Source of the DNA: Laspinema palackyanum D2a
GTDB lineage: Bacteria; Cyanobacteriota; Cyanobacteriia; Cyanobacteriales; Laspinemataceae
NCBI GenBank assembly: GCA_025370845.1
Contig: JAMXFF010000019.1
Location: forward strand, 1-64,000
Direction of reading: 5' to 3'
Length of the DNA: 64,000 nucleotides
Part shown: piece by piece, positions 26,552 through 35,736 of the stretch
Layout of the letters: every line of letters begins with the position of its first letter
Position numbering within the stretch: the first letter of the stretch is position 1
Position numbers and translations under genes: made by a program
The notes under the pieces: generated by a model
Seen by the model: the letters and a program-made list of their open reading frames with translations, nothing else
Databases searched by the model: none
Told to the model about the DNA's origin: nothing

Positions 26552-28360
26552 TTAAGGTTTGGATTGCTCTAAGACTTCATCCCCCCTCAATACTTTCCGA
26601 CCGATCGCCCCTGGGGAAACAGCGGGTTCCTGCCAATCATTTTCATCCGGTTGAGGCAACTTGACTTCCATCGGGAGATAAACCGTAAAAGTTGAACCCA
26701 CCCCCAACTTACTCTCCACTAAAATATCTCCTCCCATCATCTGAGAAAACAATCGACTAATTGCCAAACCCAACCCCGTCCCCCCATATTCTCGGGTCGT
26801 AGATGCATCTGCCTGCATAAAGGCTTGAAACAAATTATCTAACTGGTCTTGACTCATGCCAATGCCTGTATCGCAGATTTTAAACACGACAAATAAATCA
26901 TTTGGACTTGATTCTTGCTCTGGGTTGAGAGGAAGAGGAATCGCACTCCGGAGTTGTTTTGTTACGGCCATCTCAATCTTCCCCTTCCGAGTGAATTTAG
27001 CCGCATTACTCAGTAAATTGAAGAGAATTTGTCGCATCTTAGTCAGGTCAGCATACATCGGACCCATTTCCCCACTAAACTGCACCACTAATTGGTTAGC
27101 ATTTTTCTCGATTAGGGGTTGAGCCGTGTGACAAATTTGGGTAATGGCCTGGTCTAAGTCAAATGATTCTAAAAACAGTTGCATTTTCCCCGATTCAATC
27201 TTGGAGTAATCCAAAATATCCCCAATTAAAGCCAGCAAATGTTTCCCAGCCGTATTAATGGAGCGGAGGTCATCCAGAAATTCAGCATCGTTAATGCCGA
27301 TATCTCGGGCATCTTCTTGGAGTAGCTCACTATATCCAATAATGGCATTGAGCGGGGTTCTCAGTTCGTGGCTCATATTTGCCAAAAAGGTGCTTTTGGC
27401 GCGATTAGCCGCTTCCGCTGCTGTTTTGGTTTCTAGTAATTGCGCTTCGACTTGCTTGCGATCGGTAATATCCCGGGCCAAAATACAGTTATATTCTTTT
27501 CCATTAAATTCCAAATAATTGACTGTACTTTCTACGGGGAATCTTTTCCCTTCTTTCGTTTGGTGATAGCATTCAATCGTAAACGAACCATGCTGTTTAA
27601 TTTCATCCCAATAATCAGACCAGACATTTTTGGGCAAGTCCAAATTAATATCATGAATGGTCATTAAAATCAACTCTTCTCGGGAATAACCTAAAGACAG
27701 ACAAGCGGCTTCATTGACATAAAAGAACTGGGCATTGGAATTGACCCAAAACACTGCATCTCCAGCCCGATTCAGAGAAAACTGCGTAAAAGCCAAGATT
27801 TCCTCAATTTGTTGGCGATGGGCTTTTTCCGCCTCTAAGGCAAGGACAGTCTGGTGTAACTGTAAGGCTTTCCGTTCCAGTTCATGGCGCAGTTGTGCTT
27901 CAGTCTGTTTAATTTGAGTCAGATCTCGCACTATGACTAATAGTTCTTCGTCACTGCTGGGGACAATTTGAAATTCATGAATTGAGGGGAAATAGGGAGT
28001 GAAGTTTATCGAATTTAGAGGGGGAAATTGAAGAGAACAGAGACAATCCTTTCCGCTTAATTCTACTTCAAAGAGTTGCTCGCTGAGAGTGGCGATCGCC
28101 CGTTCTATGAACTCTCTACATTGCTGAATCACTTCTAAAGGCCAAATTTCCCACCACTTCTTACCGATATAGCTGCGATCGCCCACATTATCTATCCCTT
28201 CCGGCTGCAACTTCTGCCCTGGATTTCTACAACCGGCCCACAAGGTAAAATTCTTCGGCGGTTGATAATCAAGACAAGTGCCATCCTTATGGATCCAAAA
28301 GATGGCATCGGGAATTGCCTTTAATAAAGCACGATTTCTGGTTTTGCTGGCAGACACCAC
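26552..28360 (-). CDS. Soluble PAS-domain sensor histidine kinase
   Basis: The 602-residue product lacks membrane segments. Residues 1-130 look like a divergent PAS, residues about 205-320 are a clear PAS/PAC (NRAGDAVFWVNSNAQFFYVN, ILARDITDRKQVEAQL), and the kinase core follows: FLANMSHELRTPLNAIIGYS near residue 340, NLLSNAAKFTRKG, ICDTGIGMSQDQ and GGTGLGLAISRLFSQMMGGD. All ATPase boxes are intact. There is no ATG in the open frame; the GTG at 28360 has GGAGGAG about 8-14 bases upstream. No response regulator is adjacent. Confidence 0.88.
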   Translation of the reverse strand: MVSASKTRNRALLKAIPDAIFWIHKDGTCLDYQPPKNFTLWAGCRNPGQKLQPEGIDNVGDRSYIGKKWWEIWPLEVIQQCREFIERAIATLSEQLFEVELSGKDCLCSLQFPPLNSINFTPYFPSIHEFQIVPSSDEELLVIVRDLTQIKQTEAQLRHELERKALQLHQTVLALEAEKAHRQQIEEILAFTQFSLNRAGDAVFWVNSNAQFFYVNEAACLSLGYSREELILMTIHDINLDLPKNVWSDYWDEIKQHGSFTIECYHQTKEGKRFPVESTVNYLEFNGKEYNCILARDITDRKQVEAQLLETKTAAEAANRAKSTFLANMSHELRTPLNAIIGYSELLQEDARDIGINDAEFLDDLRSINTAGKHLLALIGDILDYSKIESGKMQLFLESFDLDQAITQICHTAQPLIEKNANQLVVQFSGEMGPMYADLTKMRQILFNLLSNAAKFTRKGKIEMAVTKQLRSAIPLPLNPEQESSPNDLFVVFKICDTGIGMSQDQLDNLFQAFMQADASTTREYGGTGLGLAISRLFSQMMGGDILVESKLGVGSTFTVYLPMEVKLPQPDENDWQEPAVSPGAIGRKVLRGDEVLEQSKP

Positions 28361-28622
28361 CGCTTCAAGCTCCTCCCCATTCCCTGACGATTGTTCAAAC
28401 TTATTATCCCCATGTTTGCTCCCGAACTATTGTTTGCCGTCACAAAACAACCCAACAGCGCCCCGGCAAGGTGAGCGAATCCGTACCCCCACAGGAGCGT
28501 TTTCTACCTGTGGATTGCCTAGGGCCGGGATAATAATGACTATAGCGCCCCTAGTTTGTGATGAGCGCCTGGTGTAGTTAGAAGATTGGGGAGATAGGGA
28601 GGATGGGGAGGATGGGGTTCAT

Positions 28623-28815
28623 GTTTGTAGTAACGACTTCAGTCGTTGCTCTCGTGTCATGGCTTCAGCCATGACACGCACCATGAGCGGCTTAAGCTCC
28701 AGTGCCCAAACCAGCAGGTGGTAGAGCCTACAATTGCTCGTGTTATGGCTGAAGCCATAACACGAGAGCAACGACTGAAGTCGTTACTACGAACAGGAAG
28801 AAACGACTTCAGTCG
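28623..28815. repeat. Composite inverted repeat built on the palindromic repeat (cluster 4)
   Basis: The left arm (about 28623-28677) joins the GTAGTAACGACTTCAGTCGTT core to a second palindrome, CGTGTCATGGCTTCAGCCATGACACG. The right arm (about 28738-28794) is nearly the exact reverse complement, with the inner palindrome changed to CGTGTTATGGCTGAAGCCATAACACG. The two arms flank about 60 bp of unrelated sequence, and a partial third core follows (AACGACTTCAGTCGGG, to 28817). It resembles a small non-autonomous element. It lies between two divergent genes. Confidence 0.85.
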
Positions 28816-28902
28816 GGAGGTTGAGCATCTCCCATTCCACAGTCCAACTTTAGCCGTTAGGCTAGAGGCAACCAGTTATCCAATCTAGTAGGAGAAAGAA
28901 TC

Positions 28903-29316
28903 ATGACTGATGAAGCTCAAGTGCCTAAAGAACGCGCCATCGTGGAAGTAAGTCCGGAGACGAAAGCGCTTGTGGAAAAAGAAATGCCTGATGCTACCGC
29001 CCAGGTGCAGCAGGAAACAATGGCCCTGTTTGAAGCCATCAAACGCCGAGCCCAAGCGGAAATTCAAGGGGCCAGCAAATTTACTGCCGAAGCCTATCTG
29101 AGTGCGGTGCAACAAGCGCGGGAGGCGATTGAAACCGATCGCCTCATGGACCCAGAACGGATTGCCTACACCATCAAACTGATGGAAATGGATGCCAAGC
29201 AAAACTGGGACAATATCCTCCATGAAATGAGTGAACTCGGCGATCGCCTTGCCCAATCTGCTAAGGACGCATGGGACTCTCTATTCAATCCCTCCGGCAC
29301 TCCCCCCAATTCCTAG
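28903..29316 (+). CDS. Hypothetical helical protein
   Basis: A 137-residue protein that is helical throughout, with charged and alanine-rich segments (ALVEKEMPDATAQVQQETMA, AYLSAVQQAREAIETDRLMD) and no membrane segment or cysteine. I do not recognise a family; it looks like a conserved cyanobacterial hypothetical. AGGAG about 12 bases before the ATG and a strong terminator 27 bp after the stop make it a monocistronic gene. A minus-strand frame of similar length is its shadow. Confidence 0.75.
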   Translation: MTDEAQVPKERAIVEVSPETKALVEKEMPDATAQVQQETMALFEAIKRRAQAEIQGASKFTAEAYLSAVQQAREAIETDRLMDPERIAYTIKLMEMDAKQNWDNILHEMSELGDRLAQSAKDAWDSLFNPSGTPPNS

Positions 29317-29342
29317 GCAACCTTCAGCCTAAATACCTGCTC

Positions 29343-29378
29343 ATAGAGGGCGACTGATCGGTCGCCCTCTATTTTTTT
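29343..29378 (+). terminator. Strong rho-independent terminator
   Basis: ATAGAGGGCGAC pairs perfectly with GTCGCCCTCTAT over a 6-base loop, followed by seven T residues. It ends the 28903-29316 gene. Confidence 0.95.
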
Positions 29379-29585
29379 AAGGTGATCCCCAGAGAATCTG
29401 CCATCACGATGACCCGTTCGTGCTAGATTTTAAAAGTTTGCCTCTGTTATTTGTTTCAAAGACCCCAACTCAGCAATCTCACCCATTCCATCCCCGATTG
29501 CGATCGAGCATCGAACCCCTAGAACCGGGGCATTCTAGCCGTTCCCTTGTCCACTCATTACGTCTGAAACTGTAAAGCGACCACC

Positions 29586-31376
29586 ATGCGAACCTACTAT
29601 TGCGGCCAACTCCGAAGCGAACATATTGGAGAAACTGTTACTCTGTGTGGATGGGTAGACCGCCGACGAGATCATGGTGGAGTCATTTTCTTGGATTTGC
29701 GAGATCGCAGTGGTGTGGTCCAAATCGTTTCTGACCCACAGCGCACCCCCACCTCCTACAAAGACGCGGAAACCATCCGAGGTGAATATGTCCTCCGCAT
29801 CACCGGACGGGTCAGCCAGCGTCCTAGCGATTCCCTCAATCCCAACTTACCCACGGGAGAGATAGAAGTCTACGTCGATCACATCGAATTACTCAATCCT
29901 GTCCATAAACTGATGCCGTTCCCGGTTTCCAGTGGACACACGGAAACCGTGCGCGAAGAGTTACGCCTGAAATATCGCTATCTGGATCTGCGTCGGGAAC
30001 GGATGTCGCGAAATCTACAACTGCGTCATCAAGTGGTTAAAGCCATGCGCCGCTTCCTGGAAGATGAATGTGGGTTTATCGAAATAGAAACCCCCATGCT
30101 GACCCGTTCAACTCCAGAAGGGGCCCGGGATTATCTCGTCCCTTCCCGGGTGAATGCCGGTGAATGGTATGCTTTGCCACAATCGCCCCAGTTATTCAAA
30201 CAGTTGTTAATGGTTTCGGGTTTAGATCGCTATTATCAACTTGCCCGATGCTTCCGCGATGAAGATTTACGCGCCGATCGCCAGCCGGAATTTACTCAGC
30301 TTGACATGGAAATGAGTTTCATGTCCCAAGAAGAAATTCTGGAGTTGAATGAGTCTTTAGTTTGCCATATCTTTAAAACCGTTAAGGACATTGATATCCC
30401 CCGTCCTTTCCCCCGGTTAACCTACGCTGAATCGATGTCACGGTACGGCACTGACCGCCCCGATACCCGCTATGGCATGGAATTGGTGGATGTCTCGGAT
30501 TTGGTGAAAGACTCCGGTTTTAAGGTGTTTTCTGGGGCAATTTCTGCCGGTGGCATTGTCAAGGTGTTACCGATTCCCGGTGGCAATAATGCCATTTCCA
30601 ATGTCCGCATCAAACCCGGTGGGGATTTATTCAAGGAAGCCGCTGAAGCCGGTGCCAAAGGGTTGGCTTATATCCGGGTTAAAGATAATGGGGAAATCGA
30701 TACGATTGGGGCAATTAAAGATAATTTAAGTCCGGAACAGAAGCAGGAATTGCTCTCTCGGACCGGCGCACAATCGGGGGATTTACTGTTGTTTGGGGCT
30801 GGGGATACAGCAACGGTGAATAAAACCCTCGATCGCCTCCGTCAATCCGTGGCTCGTCTGTTGGGGGTGATTGAGGAGAGCAAGCTCAATCTGCTCTGGG
30901 TTACGGATTTTCCAATGTTTGAGTGGAATGCCGATGAGAAGCGGTTAGAAGCGATTCATCACCCGTTTACCGCTCCTAATCCGGAAGATATTGACGACCT
31001 CAAAAATGCTCGGGCTCAAGCTTATGATTTGGTTTACAACGGGTTGGAAATCGGCGGCGGGAGTCTGCGGATTTATCAGCGCGAGGTTCAGGAACGAGTG
31101 TTTGAGGCGATCGGCTTATCCCCGGAAGAAGCGAATAACAAGTTTGGCTTTTTAATGGAAGCCTTTGAGTATGGCACTCCTCCCCACGGCGGTATTGCTT
31201 ATGGGTTAGACCGCTTGGTGATGTTGTTAGCCTCGGAAGAGTCCATTCGAGATGTGATTGCCTTCCCGAAAACCCAGCAAGCTCGATGTTTGTTAACGGG
31301 TGCTCCCGCTCCCATTGATCCAATTCAGTTGAAGGAATTACACGTCGCTTCTACGGTTAAGCCTAAACAGGCTTAG
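29586..31376 (+). CDS. aspS: Aspartyl-tRNA synthetase (bacterial type)
   Basis: Class II synthetase of 596 residues, the usual bacterial length. The N-terminal OB-fold anticodon-binding domain covers about residues 1-110 ([20 protein letters not shown]). Class II motifs are clear: [36 protein letters not shown] (motif 2) and [15 protein letters not shown] (motif 3). The GAD insertion domain of bacterial AspRS lies at about 290-420. Whether it is discriminating or also charges tRNA-Asn depends on GatCAB, which is not in this window. ATG start with no overlap. Confidence 0.97.
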   Translation: MRTYYCGQLRSEHIGETVTLCGWVDRRRDHGGVIFLDLRDRSGVVQIVSDPQRTPTSYKDAETIRGEYVLRITGRVSQRPSDSLNPNLPTGEIEVYVDHIELLNPVHKLMPFPVSSGHTETVREELRLKYRYLDLRRERMSRNLQLRHQVVKAMRRFLEDECGFIEIETPMLTRSTPEGARDYLVPSRVNAGEWYALPQSPQLFKQLLMVSGLDRYYQLARCFRDEDLRADRQPEFTQLDMEMSFMSQEEILELNESLVCHIFKTVKDIDIPRPFPRLTYAESMSRYGTDRPDTRYGMELVDVSDLVKDSGFKVFSGAISAGGIVKVLPIPGGNNAISNVRIKPGGDLFKEAAEAGAKGLAYIRVKDNGEIDTIGAIKDNLSPEQKQELLSRTGAQSGDLLLFGAGDTATVNKTLDRLRQSVARLLGVIEESKLNLLWVTDFPMFEWNADEKRLEAIHHPFTAPNPEDIDDLKNARAQAYDLVYNGLEIGGGSLRIYQREVQERVFEAIGLSPEEANNKFGFLMEAFEYGTPPHGGIAYGLDRLVMLLASEESIRDVIAFPKTQQARCLLTGAPAPIDPIQLKELHVASTVKPKQA

Positions 31377-31394
31377 GGATGGGTTGAATATCAG

Positions 31395-31433
31395 GTCATG
31401 GGTAAGCCAGTATTTGGGTTAATTATCCATGAC
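31395..31433 (+). terminator. Hairpin after aspS
   Basis: GTCATGGGTAA (31395-31405) pairs over 11 positions, one a G-T wobble, with TTATCCATGAC (31423-31433). The tail (TTGCTATTCTT) is only moderately T-rich, so this is a weak terminator or a hairpin in the aspS-STAS spacer. Confidence 0.45.
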
Positions 31434-31513
31434 TTGCTATTCTTAAGATTGGATTGAATGGTTATTATTTTCTCATCAGAGAAAAAACATCTCGAAAGCC
31501 CCCTATCATCTTT

Positions 31514-31861
31514 ATGAGTAACAACCCGATGAGTTCTGACATTAAGTTTGAAGTCGTGCGTCCCAATGGCATCTTAGATGGGACGCAGGCCAATGTATTT
31601 CGCCGTGAAGTGCGCGATCGCCTGGACAAGCAAGCCAATATTGTCCTCGTCAATCTTCAGGATGTCACGTTTATTGATAGTTCCGGTCTAGGGGCTTTAG
31701 TCTCTGCCCTGAAAATGGTGCGAACCGCCGGTGCCAAGATGGTTATCTGTTCTATTAATGATCAGGTCAGAATGTTATTTGAACTAACCAGCATGGACCG
31801 GGTATTTAAAGTTTATCCCAATGAAGAAACCTTTGAAAAAGAAGTGGGTTCCGATATCTAA
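31514..31861 (+). CDS. STAS-domain anti-sigma-factor antagonist
   Basis: A single STAS domain protein of the SpoIIAA/RsbV type. The phosphorylatable serine region is VTFIDSSGLGALVSALKMVR. Such proteins are switched by a serine kinase and a PP2C phosphatase to release a bound partner. The frame is open from a TTG at 31454, but the ATG at 31514 removes a 20-residue atypical leader and starts just before the conserved first strand (115 aa), so I chose it. The converging neighbour, 32 bp away, is a receiver-PP2C phosphatase, which is the natural partner. Confidence 0.87.
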   Translation: MSNNPMSSDIKFEVVRPNGILDGTQANVFRREVRDRLDKQANIVLVNLQDVTFIDSSGLGALVSALKMVRTAGAKMVICSINDQVRMLFELTSMDRVFKVYPNEETFEKEVGSDI

Positions 31862-31893
31862 TTCAGGCTAAAGTGTGGAGTTGAGGTTGGGTG

Positions 31894-33033
31894 TTATTCC
31901 AGAAACTCTACTTGGAGCAAGGAGAAGTCATCATCAAAGGTCGGGTTGAGATTCAAACTCCGGATGCGAGCTAATAACCCATCAATATCCCGGCCATTTT
32001 TTTGCCAATAATAAGTCAGTAGATTGCTAAAGGCATCCAGACCCCAAAGGGTACCATCAGGCTGATTAATTTCATAAACACCATCACTAAAAACGTATAA
32101 GGTACTAGGGGTGTCAATCTGACAGACATTTTGGGTATATTGGGCTTCGGGAAACATTCCGATGGGTAAGCCTTGGGTTTTGAGCGCTTGAAGGGTCGGG
32201 GGCATTCCTGGAGTTCCCGATAACAATAAGGCAGGAGGATGGCCCGCACTGGAATACAAGAGGGTGTCTTGGGTGCGGTTATAGACGCCATACCAAATGG
32301 TAAAATATTTATCTTGTTGTAGGTCCATTTGAAAGTATTTATTTAATTCGGTTAAAACCGAAGCAGGTTGGGTAAAATCAAAGCCAACCTGGGAGTGGGA
32401 CCGCAACAAATTTAAGACAGAAACCGAGGGGAGGGTCGCCGCTAAACCATGACCCGCAACATCGAGCAGGTAAATGACTAAGTTTTCTGAATCGAGCCAA
32501 TAGTAGTCAAAGCAATCGCCGCCGAGTTGACGCGAGGGAATAAAGCGGTTAGCGATCGCCACGGGTTGACTCACGGGATCGGGTAAGAGCGATCGCACGT
32601 AATCCGCTGCTTCCGCCAGTTCCGCTTCTAATGCTCGCTTTGAGTTTCGCAAATCTTGGGTGAGCTGATAAATCCTCAGTCCTGCTCTAACGCGGGCATT
32701 TAATTCGTTAATTTCGATCGGTTTAGAAAGAAATTCATCGGCACCCGTATCCAGTCCCACGATCCGATCTTCCGTTGCGCCCCGAGAGGTTAACAGAATA
32801 AAATAGGTGTTGGATAATTCTGGATGCGCTTTGATCTGACGGCAAACTTCCAACCCATCCATCACCGGCATCATCCAGTCACAAATGATTAATGCAGGCC
32901 CTAATCGATAAGCCTGTTCCATTCCTTCTTGACCATTACTGGCAACGGCAACCTGATACCCCTGTTTTTGCAAGGATCTCGTCAACACTACGCGAATGGT
33001 CGGATCGTCATCAATCACAAGAATGTGGGTCAT
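31894..33033 (-). CDS. Response regulator with PP2C (RsbU/SpoIIE-type) phosphatase output
   Basis: Residues 1-120 are a receiver: ILVIDDDPTI, phospho-acceptor Asp in ALIICDWMMPVMDGLEV, and lysine in EFLSKPIEIN. A coiled-coil linker (about 130-150) leads to the PP2C domain (about 160-378) with SRQLGGDCFDYYWLDSENLV, LLDVAGHGLAATL, VFSDGVYEI, the metal-binding aspartates of the family. It would dephosphorylate a STAS protein in response to a two-component signal. The STAS gene is immediately convergent. The switch kinase of a full partner-switching set is not in the window. Confidence 0.9.
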   Translation of the reverse strand: MTHILVIDDDPTIRVVLTRSLQKQGYQVAVASNGQEGMEQAYRLGPALIICDWMMPVMDGLEVCRQIKAHPELSNTYFILLTSRGATEDRIVGLDTGADEFLSKPIEINELNARVRAGLRIYQLTQDLRNSKRALEAELAEAADYVRSLLPDPVSQPVAIANRFIPSRQLGGDCFDYYWLDSENLVIYLLDVAGHGLAATLPSVSVLNLLRSHSQVGFDFTQPASVLTELNKYFQMDLQQDKYFTIWYGVYNRTQDTLLYSSAGHPPALLLSGTPGMPPTLQALKTQGLPIGMFPEAQYTQNVCQIDTPSTLYVFSDGVYEINQPDGTLWGLDAFSNLLTYYWQKNGRDIDGLLARIRSLNLNPTFDDDFSLLQVEFLE

Positions 33034-33108
33034 GGACTAGGAAATTGAGACAATTAGCTTTACCCAGAATAGCACTCACTAAAAAGACCCCCAACCGGCA
33101 TGATTTCC

Positions 33109-33181
33109 TGATGTCAGGGAACCCTTCAAGACCACGATGCCGCATCTTGTCACCGTTTCTTGATGTCGGGGAACCCTTCAA
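33109..33181. repeat. 21-bp direct repeat pair
   Basis: TGATGTCAGGGAACCCTTCAA at 33109-33129 and TGATGTCGGGGAACCCTTCAA at 33161-33181 differ at one base and are 52 bp apart. Each contains the palindrome GGGAACCC. They lie between two minus-strand genes, upstream of the receiver-PP2C gene, so they could be a regulator-binding pair; this is speculation. Confidence 0.7.
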
Positions 33182-33240
33182 CGGAACGATGATGCTTTTG
33201 AGGGAGTTGGGGAGTCTCTTTCACGGAATGCAACAGGGTT

Positions 33241-33864
33241 CTACTCTAGCCCCAATTGCCCACGAAATCCCGTAATAATCCTTGTTCCATCTTTGAGAAT
33301 GTGGATTTCCATCTGGTCACTGGCCCAGGTAATTTTATCCTGAAACGCTTCATTGAAGATGTGAATCCGTTGATTGCGGGAAGAAACTGGGGATTCTGGG
33401 GAATGAATCGCCAAAGATTCGACATAAGGACCATCAATCAGGATGTCGAGTTGGTCTAATAAGGCATCCGCACCCGCAGGGGCACCGGGCGACTGCAATT
33501 GCGCCAAGGTAAACCCGGTGAAGGACATCAGATTTAATCCCGCTGCCTTGATTTTTTTCCCCAGTTCGGCTAGTGCAGTGGCCTGCCAAAAGGGTTCACC
33601 GCCAGAAAAAGTCACCCCTTGATTCCGGGGATTGCTCAAAATTTTATCCGCGAGTTCATCAATAGCCATTAATTGATTGACTTCAAACGGCCAGGATTCA
33701 GGATTAAAACAACCGGAACACTCCCTCGGACAGCCTTGGACCCAGACTACGGCGCGGGTTCCGGGTCCATTCACTTCTGATTCATCCACATACCCCATGA
33801 TATTCAGGTAGCCATCGGGGATGTCTGGGAGGGTGGATGGTGCGCTGTTGATTAAATCGATCAT
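33241..33864 (-). CDS. Radical-SAM activase-like protein (NrdG-type 4Fe-4S)
   Basis: The 207-residue product carries the radical-SAM cluster motif as C-x3-C-x2-C in VWVQGCPRECSGCFNPESWP and the SAM-binding GGEP in VTFSGGEPFWQATALAEL. Length and motifs match NrdG, which activates anaerobic class III ribonucleotide reductase. No NrdD gene is near, so it could serve an NrdD elsewhere or another glycyl-radical-type partner. The C-terminal 50 residues (RNQRIHIFNEAFQDKITWAS) are not typical NrdG. Confident as a radical-SAM activase-like protein, not about its partner. Confidence 0.8.
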   Translation of the reverse strand: MIDLINSAPSTLPDIPDGYLNIMGYVDESEVNGPGTRAVVWVQGCPRECSGCFNPESWPFEVNQLMAIDELADKILSNPRNQGVTFSGGEPFWQATALAELGKKIKAAGLNLMSFTGFTLAQLQSPGAPAGADALLDQLDILIDGPYVESLAIHSPESPVSSRNQRIHIFNEAFQDKITWASDQMEIHILKDGTRIITGFRGQLGLE

Positions 33865-34632
33865 AAGGTTAACCTCTCCTCAAAGAGAGGGTTTTAACTC
33901 ACCGGGTTAAGGGTAAGGTTGAAAGATTCTTATATCGATTATCAGCTATCTTCTGGAGAATCACGAATCTTTACATAACGTGATTTTTTGAGGTAGGCGA
34001 TCGCTACAAAGCATCCGACCTCCTATTTGTCCGCATTTCTGACCCGGTTTCAACTTAAGTCACACCGAACAGTTTCCTCATAGCGTCGGGTCAAATGCTT
34101 CCAGTCTTGAGGTAAATCTTTTCAAATCCTTGGGTAAGGCCCTTCTGCGAGTTAAAGAACAGGGCTGATATTCCAGGACGACGAACCGCTCTGGAGGTTA
34201 CGGCTAGAGATTTGGATTTAACCCCCTGGTCAATTGGGCCATAAAACAGTAGTATGGTTACAGAACAAAATTGTCTCTTCTTTAGCAAAAATCGCCTGTT
34301 TGAAACAGAATGTAAAGTGGGTGGGGGCTAATCCGAATAAAAAACTGTACTTTCCCCTCATTATTCTCCGTATTTTCTCGGAAGTCAGCCCTCAACAGCA
34401 TATTTCCCAGTTTTAAACATCCGCAAAATAGCTGATATTAAAGGTAGTTATTACAATCTTTAAAAACACCTGGCCTAGTATTTTATTTATATAAAGAATG
34501 ACTTCACCCCCTAGACGAGACAGAAGAAACAGGTAATAATCAGAAGTATCAGTACAAGAGACATTAAATAAACAAACCCTTATCTCTTGACCAGCCGCTC
34601 CTACTTAACTCTGAACTGTAAGGTGTCAAACC
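33865..34632. other. Long intergenic region upstream of the PEP-CTERM gene
   Basis: About 770 bp with no convincing gene. The last 200 bp are AT-rich (TATTTTATTTATATAAAG around 34480) and likely contain the promoter of the divergently placed exported protein at 34633. A ribosome site, AAGGTG, precedes its ATG. No repeat of the palindromic family is present. Confidence 0.5.
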
Positions 34633-35460
34633 ATGATTACTAATTTAACTTTTACCAACCGTTTCAGCAAAACTGCTCTAATTTCTCTCGGTCTAGCTGT
34701 TGCCTCCCTTGCCTTTGCTCCCGGACAAGCCAAAGCTGAGACTCGAACCTTCAACATTGCTCCGAGTGGTGCAGATCCAGGTCTGAACGTAACCCTCGAC
34801 GATACAACGAATCCGGGATCGATTACTGTCAAAGTCGATATTGCCCCTGGCAGCGTTGACGGTAAAGCTACTATCGCTGACATTAGCGGGATCTTCTTGG
34901 ATCTTCCCAATGGAGTGGGAGCGCTGAGTGTCTCAAGTGTAGCGGGTGGACCAGCCACCACAGTGCTACAAGAAGGGGGAAAAGTTAACGATCTTGGTGA
35001 TGGTGTCAATATGAAGGGGGACGGTAAACCGGCTTCCTTTGATGTAGGGATTAAAATTGGCTACTCCGGTGGTGCCAGCAATGGAGGAACCCCGGACGAC
35101 TTCCAAAGCACGACCTTTACGCTCTCCGGTTCCGGACTCTCCCTGGATTCTTTTACCAATGAAGGCTTTGGCGTGCGTCTCAAGAGTGTTGGTTTAGCAG
35201 AGGCAACAAACCGCGACGGCAGTCTTAAACTGGAAACCACGATGACGCCGACCGTGGTTACTAACCCCGGTGGCGGTACCACAGGTGGTGGTGGTGGTGA
35301 CACGACTGGTGGCGGTGGCACTGGCGGTGGTGGCGGCGACACGACTGGTGGCGGTGGTGATTCCGTTCCCGTTCCCGAACCCTTGACGATGGGTGGTTTG
35401 ATTCTGGGTGCTGGTGGTTTGATTGCTGCACGTCGCCGCAAAATGAGCCAAAAGGGTTAA
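34633..35460 (+). CDS. PEP-CTERM sorted exported protein
   Basis: The 275-residue product begins with a signal peptide (about residues 13-36: ALISLGLAVASLAFAPGQAKA). Residues 37-200 form an Asp/Gly/Thr-rich beta domain with no enzymatic motif (GLNVTLDDTTNPGSITVKVD). A glycine-rich linker of GGGGGDTTGGGG-type repeats (about 212-245) leads to the C-terminal sorting signal: VPVPEPLTMGG, a hydrophobic helix LILGAGGLIAA and the basic tail RRRKMSQKG. In known systems an exosortase cleaves this tail. No exosortase is in the window. Likely an extracellular or sheath protein. A terminator follows. Confidence 0.87.
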   Translation: MITNLTFTNRFSKTALISLGLAVASLAFAPGQAKAETRTFNIAPSGADPGLNVTLDDTTNPGSITVKVDIAPGSVDGKATIADISGIFLDLPNGVGALSVSSVAGGPATTVLQEGGKVNDLGDGVNMKGDGKPASFDVGIKIGYSGGASNGGTPDDFQSTTFTLSGSGLSLDSFTNEGFGVRLKSVGLAEATNRDGSLKLETTMTPTVVTNPGGGTTGGGGGDTTGGGGTGGGGGDTTGGGGDSVPVPEPLTMGGLILGAGGLIAARRRKMSQKG

Positions 35461-35531
35461 TCTACCCGGCGATCGCGACAAGAACAAGTTTCAGGAACCC
35501 TTGTCCGATTAATGGAGAGCTAATTCATCAG

Positions 35532-35572
35532 TTCGGTCAGTCCTCTTAAATGGGGCCTGACCGAATTTTTTT
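35532..35572 (+). terminator. Rho-independent terminator after the PEP-CTERM gene
   Basis: TTCGGTCAG pairs with CTGACCGAA across a 16-base loop, followed by seven T residues. The long loop can form a smaller inner hairpin. Confidence 0.85.
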
Positions 35573-35736
35573 GGGCAAATGCGCCGATAAGTCATCAAGT
35601 CTTGAATTCTACAGAAGCCAACAGAGGGAATCGAGGAGGAAAAAGATAAACTGATTACCGGCTTATCCCAGGGCTTCTGATACGCTACTCAAAGGCTGAA
35701 GGTTCAGCGTTAAACTAAGTTAACCGTAAATGGATT

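Noticed and set aside
28885-29256. 123-residue frame on the minus strand
   Set aside because: It is the shadow of the plus-strand helical protein, which has a ribosome site and a terminator.
29535-29723. 62-residue minus-strand frame over the aspS start
   Set aside because: It overlaps the conserved anticodon-binding domain of aspS in the opposite direction and has no support.
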